NCBI GenBank assembly: GCA_024224995.1 | Contig: JAAENB010001309.1 | Coordinates: forward strand, 1-16,874 | Source of the DNA: a bacterium | GTDB lineage: Bacteria; Spirochaetota; UBA4802; UBA5550 | DNA length: 16,874 bases | Direction: 5' to 3' | In this document: positions 14,703 to 16,874 of the stretch, in pieces | How positions within the stretch are numbered: the first letter of the stretch is position 1 | Layout of the letters: every line of letters starts with the position of its first letter | Notes under the pieces: model-generated | Databases searched by the model: none | What the model was told of the DNA's origin: nothing | Seen by the model: the letters and a program-made list of their open reading frames with translations, nothing else | Made by a program: the position numbers and the translations under genes

Positions 14703-16853
14703 TTACTTCGAAAACAGCTCCCTTGCAAACCACTCTTTACCGGTGGGAGGATTCTTCTTCAGCTTCCTGCACTTCTTAATAAAATTTTTAATAATCCCGT
14801 CATGGGGAAACTGTTTCGAAAGGGGGGTGAGAATCTCAATGGCTTTATCCCATTTCTTATCCAGGAAGAATTCATGGGCTGTTTGAAAATCGATAGTCAT
14901 GGCATATATATCTTTATCGTAGTCGCCTTCACGAATATCAATAAGTTCGAATATTTTAATGGGTTTATGAGTGCCTTTAACGATAACAAAATCGAGGGGC
15001 CTGCAAATAAATTTTTTCTTGATCTTGTTATACGTGGACTCACTAATAATGATCCTGGTATTATAAACCTTATTTACCCCTTCCAGGCGGCTGGCAAGAT
15101 TGACCCCGTCGCCAATGACCGTATAATTCATCCGTTCACGTGAACCCATATTGCCAACAACGATTTTATCGGTGTGGACACCGAACCTGGTATTCATTTC
15201 GGGTTTCCCTTCGGCTTTCCATTTTTCGTTCAATTCAGCAAGCCGTTTCCGGCATAACACCGCAGCCTTACAGGCGTAATAGGTATGCTCTTTATTCGGG
15301 ACCGGCGCGCCCCAGAAGGCCATAATCGCGTCGCCAATAAATTTATCAACCGTCCCTTTGCACTCTTTAATGATCGTAGAGAGTTCGTCCATATACTCGG
15401 AAAGATGTTTCATGAGTTTTTCCGGGGTGAGTTTATCGGATATTGCTACAAAACTTTCAATGTCGGAAAACATAATCGTCAGTTCTTCTTTTTTGCCGCC
15501 CAGCTGCGCTTCAATGCCGGTTTCAACGAGCTGGCGAACCAGGGTTTCGGGAACGTATTTTTTAAAGGATTGCAGCCCTTTTTTCATGGCTTGAAGACCA
15601 TCATTCATAAGGCGGATCTCTTTGATGGGAGAATCAATAATAACCACCCCGTCGAGTTCTAATTCCTTGATTCCTTTTATCTCTTCAGTAAGGGCCACAA
15701 TGGGCCTGGAAATACTTTGAGAGAGCTTGCGCGCGATAACGATACTCAGACCCAGGATAAAAATGGTAATAAGCAGGGTGATAATATTATTCGTTTTTAA
15801 CTGGCCAATGAAATCATCTTCAGGAACAATGACCGCGATTTTCCAGTCCTTTTGAAAGGACGCGGGAAATGGCGTATAACTCGCAATATACATTGTTCCG
15901 TTATGTGAAAAGGTGAATTTTTTATTGGAGCCGGTTTTGCTGTATTCTTCGAAGGAGCGGACAATATGGGGGAGTTTCATTTCCCGGATATTAACCAATG
16001 AAAGCTTTTGATTCGAAGGGGCGGTTCCTTCTTTTTTTAAGATAAAAGACTTGTCCCGGTAGGCAACGATCTCGTTTTTATTATTGATGATAATAACATC
16101 TCCGTTCTCACTCACCCGGATTTTTTCAAGGAATCCCGACAACGCGTCGAGGTGAATATCGGCGCCAAGGACACCCAGTAATTTTTTCTTTGGGGAGTAG
16201 ATGGGATGGCCAACGGTAATGCCCAGTTTTTTATCGGTAAAATAAATATACATATCGGTCCAGAAGATCTTGCCCGAGGAGCCGGCACCCTTGTACCAGG
16301 GCCGGGGTCGCGGATCGTACTTAACCTTGTATTTTTTCTCAATTTTTTTAGCCGCGCCCGAAGGGGGCCTGCGCTGCCAGGAGACAAAAGGTTTGGCAGC
16401 GGAGCGCCGGATCTTTTTAGTATCGATAGACCCGTTGGGGAATTTTTTAGCCATGAGAAAGTTTCCCTGTTCATCGCCGTAGAACATGGAATTGAGCTGC
16501 GGGAATTTTTTAAGCGCCTCAATCATAAGGGAGTCGAGACGGGAGAGGTCACGAAGCATGCTCCTGTCTTTTTCAACAATTTTGCAGCTTATTTCAGCCA
16601 TAATCGAGGCGGGTTCCAGGTAGTTCACGGTTTTGCTGATTACGGTGTCATTAACCCGGTCAATGAGATCAAAGGCAATGCCCCGGATCTCTTTGGAGTT
16701 AATAAAATAATTAATTAGCGCGATTAGAAGAATGGTACCGGCAAGGAGAACGGTAATGGCAAACAGGATATCAATCCGCAGCGGACGCTCCATGCGAGAA
16801 GGTCTTCTTGAGTAAAGAGATTGAATTTTCGACCAGAGAGTGTCTTTTTCCAT
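14703..16853 (-). CDS. Receptor adenylate cyclase: double Cache sensor, membrane spans, class III cyclase
   Basis: This is a 716-residue inner-membrane protein. The first span (about 26-50) is followed by an extracellular part (about 51-350) with the double-Cache hallmarks RPWYKGA (184-190), GITVGHPIYSPKKKLLGVLGADI-type strands and YIASYTPFP (322-330). The second span is about 354-376, then a HAMP-like linker. The class III cyclase domain covers about 455-640. Metal ligands are D464 (FSDIESF) and D508 (FIGDAI). K504 and T578 (YTVIGDGVN) are the pair that selects adenine, and N585 and R589 (NLASR) are the transition-state residues. All are intact, so ATP to cAMP is expected, controlled by a periplasmic ligand. 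A C-terminal helical tail (about 655-716) looks like one or two TPR repeats. GGTGA lies about nine bases before the ATG. Its promoter is outside the window. Confidence 0.92.
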   Translation of the reverse strand: MEKDTLWSKIQSLYSRRPSRMERPLRIDILFAITVLLAGTILLIALINYFINSKEIRGIAFDLIDRVNDTVISKTVNYLEPASIMAEISCKIVEKDRSMLRDLSRLDSLMIEALKKFPQLNSMFYGDEQGNFLMAKKFPNGSIDTKKIRRSAAKPFVSWQRRPPSGAAKKIEKKYKVKYDPRPRPWYKGAGSSGKIFWTDMYIYFTDKKLGITVGHPIYSPKKKLLGVLGADIHLDALSGFLEKIRVSENGDVIIINNKNEIVAYRDKSFILKKEGTAPSNQKLSLVNIREMKLPHIVRSFEEYSKTGSNKKFTFSHNGTMYIASYTPFPASFQKDWKIAVIVPEDDFIGQLKTNNIITLLITIFILGLSIVIARKLSQSISRPIVALTEEIKGIKELELDGVVIIDSPIKEIRLMNDGLQAMKKGLQSFKKYVPETLVRQLVETGIEAQLGGKKEELTIMFSDIESFVAISDKLTPEKLMKHLSEYMDELSTIIKECKGTVDKFIGDAIMAFWGAPVPNKEHTYYACKAAVLCRKRLAELNEKWKAEGKPEMNTRFGVHTDKIVVGNMGSRERMNYTVIGDGVNLASRLEGVNKVYNTRIIISESTYNKIKKKFICRPLDFVIVKGTHKPIKIFELIDIREGDYDKDIYAMTIDFQTAHEFFLDKKWDKAIEILTPLSKQFPHDGIIKNFIKKCRKLKKNPPTGKEWFARELFSK

Positions 16854-16874
16854 ATTAATTTCACCGGTTTAAAA

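Noticed and set aside
16206..16718. 170-codon plus-strand frame opposite the cyclase N-terminus
   Set aside because: It is antisense to the Cache domain coding sequence and has no ribosome binding site or domain.

Overview
This 16.9 kb stretch is bacterial, most likely from a Gram-negative environmental bacterium. The protein types (a giant Ser/Thr-kinase/AAA/GAF/histidine-kinase hybrid, a Cache-type class III cyclase, an FG-GAP-like propeller lipoprotein and an AAA/PD-(D/E)XK protein) fit Spirochaetota best, but similar sets occur in Desulfobacterota and Cyanobacteria, so the assignment is tentative. There are no rRNA or tRNA genes, CRISPR arrays, transposases or phage genes.

Layout. (1) Positions 1-1056, minus strand: a perfect-in-RNA 27-bp palindrome (24-109), then a two-gene unit of a GNAT acetyltransferase and a small tail-anchored protein, joined by an ATGA overlap. 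(2) Positions 1057-1440: a divergent promoter region, a 36-codon single-membrane-span protein with a good ribosome binding site and an Arg-rich upstream mini-ORF, then two G/C-rich hairpin repeats. (3) Positions 1441-2412 (minus) and 2596-10851 (plus): a methyltransferase-like gene facing away from a three-gene operon. The operon holds a paralogous methyltransferase, a YcdX-type PHP phosphatase and a 2123-residue multi-domain kinase. The kinase follows the phosphatase by an ATGA overlap. (4) Positions 11018-12655: a lipoprotein with an atrophied Ig-like domain and seven propeller blades, with its own promoter and a hairpin terminator. (5) Positions 12743-14329: an AAA ATPase fused to a PD-(D/E)XK nuclease-like domain. 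It converges on a 79-residue unknown protein whose 3' end carries a 14-bp tandem duplication. (6) Positions 14703-16853, minus: a membrane receptor adenylate cyclase with an extracellular double Cache domain.

How the genes may work together. The region is rich in signal transduction: cAMP production, Ser/Thr phosphorylation and His-Asp phosphorelay. The most interesting unit is the methyltransferase pair with the PHP phosphatase and giant kinase. The methyltransferases look like the PhcB family (PhcB makes the 3-hydroxypalmitate methyl ester quorum signal in Ralstonia). They could therefore make or modify a small signal that the cytoplasmic AAA/TPR/GAF part of the kinase senses. That is inference from family resemblance and operon structure, not something the sequence proves.
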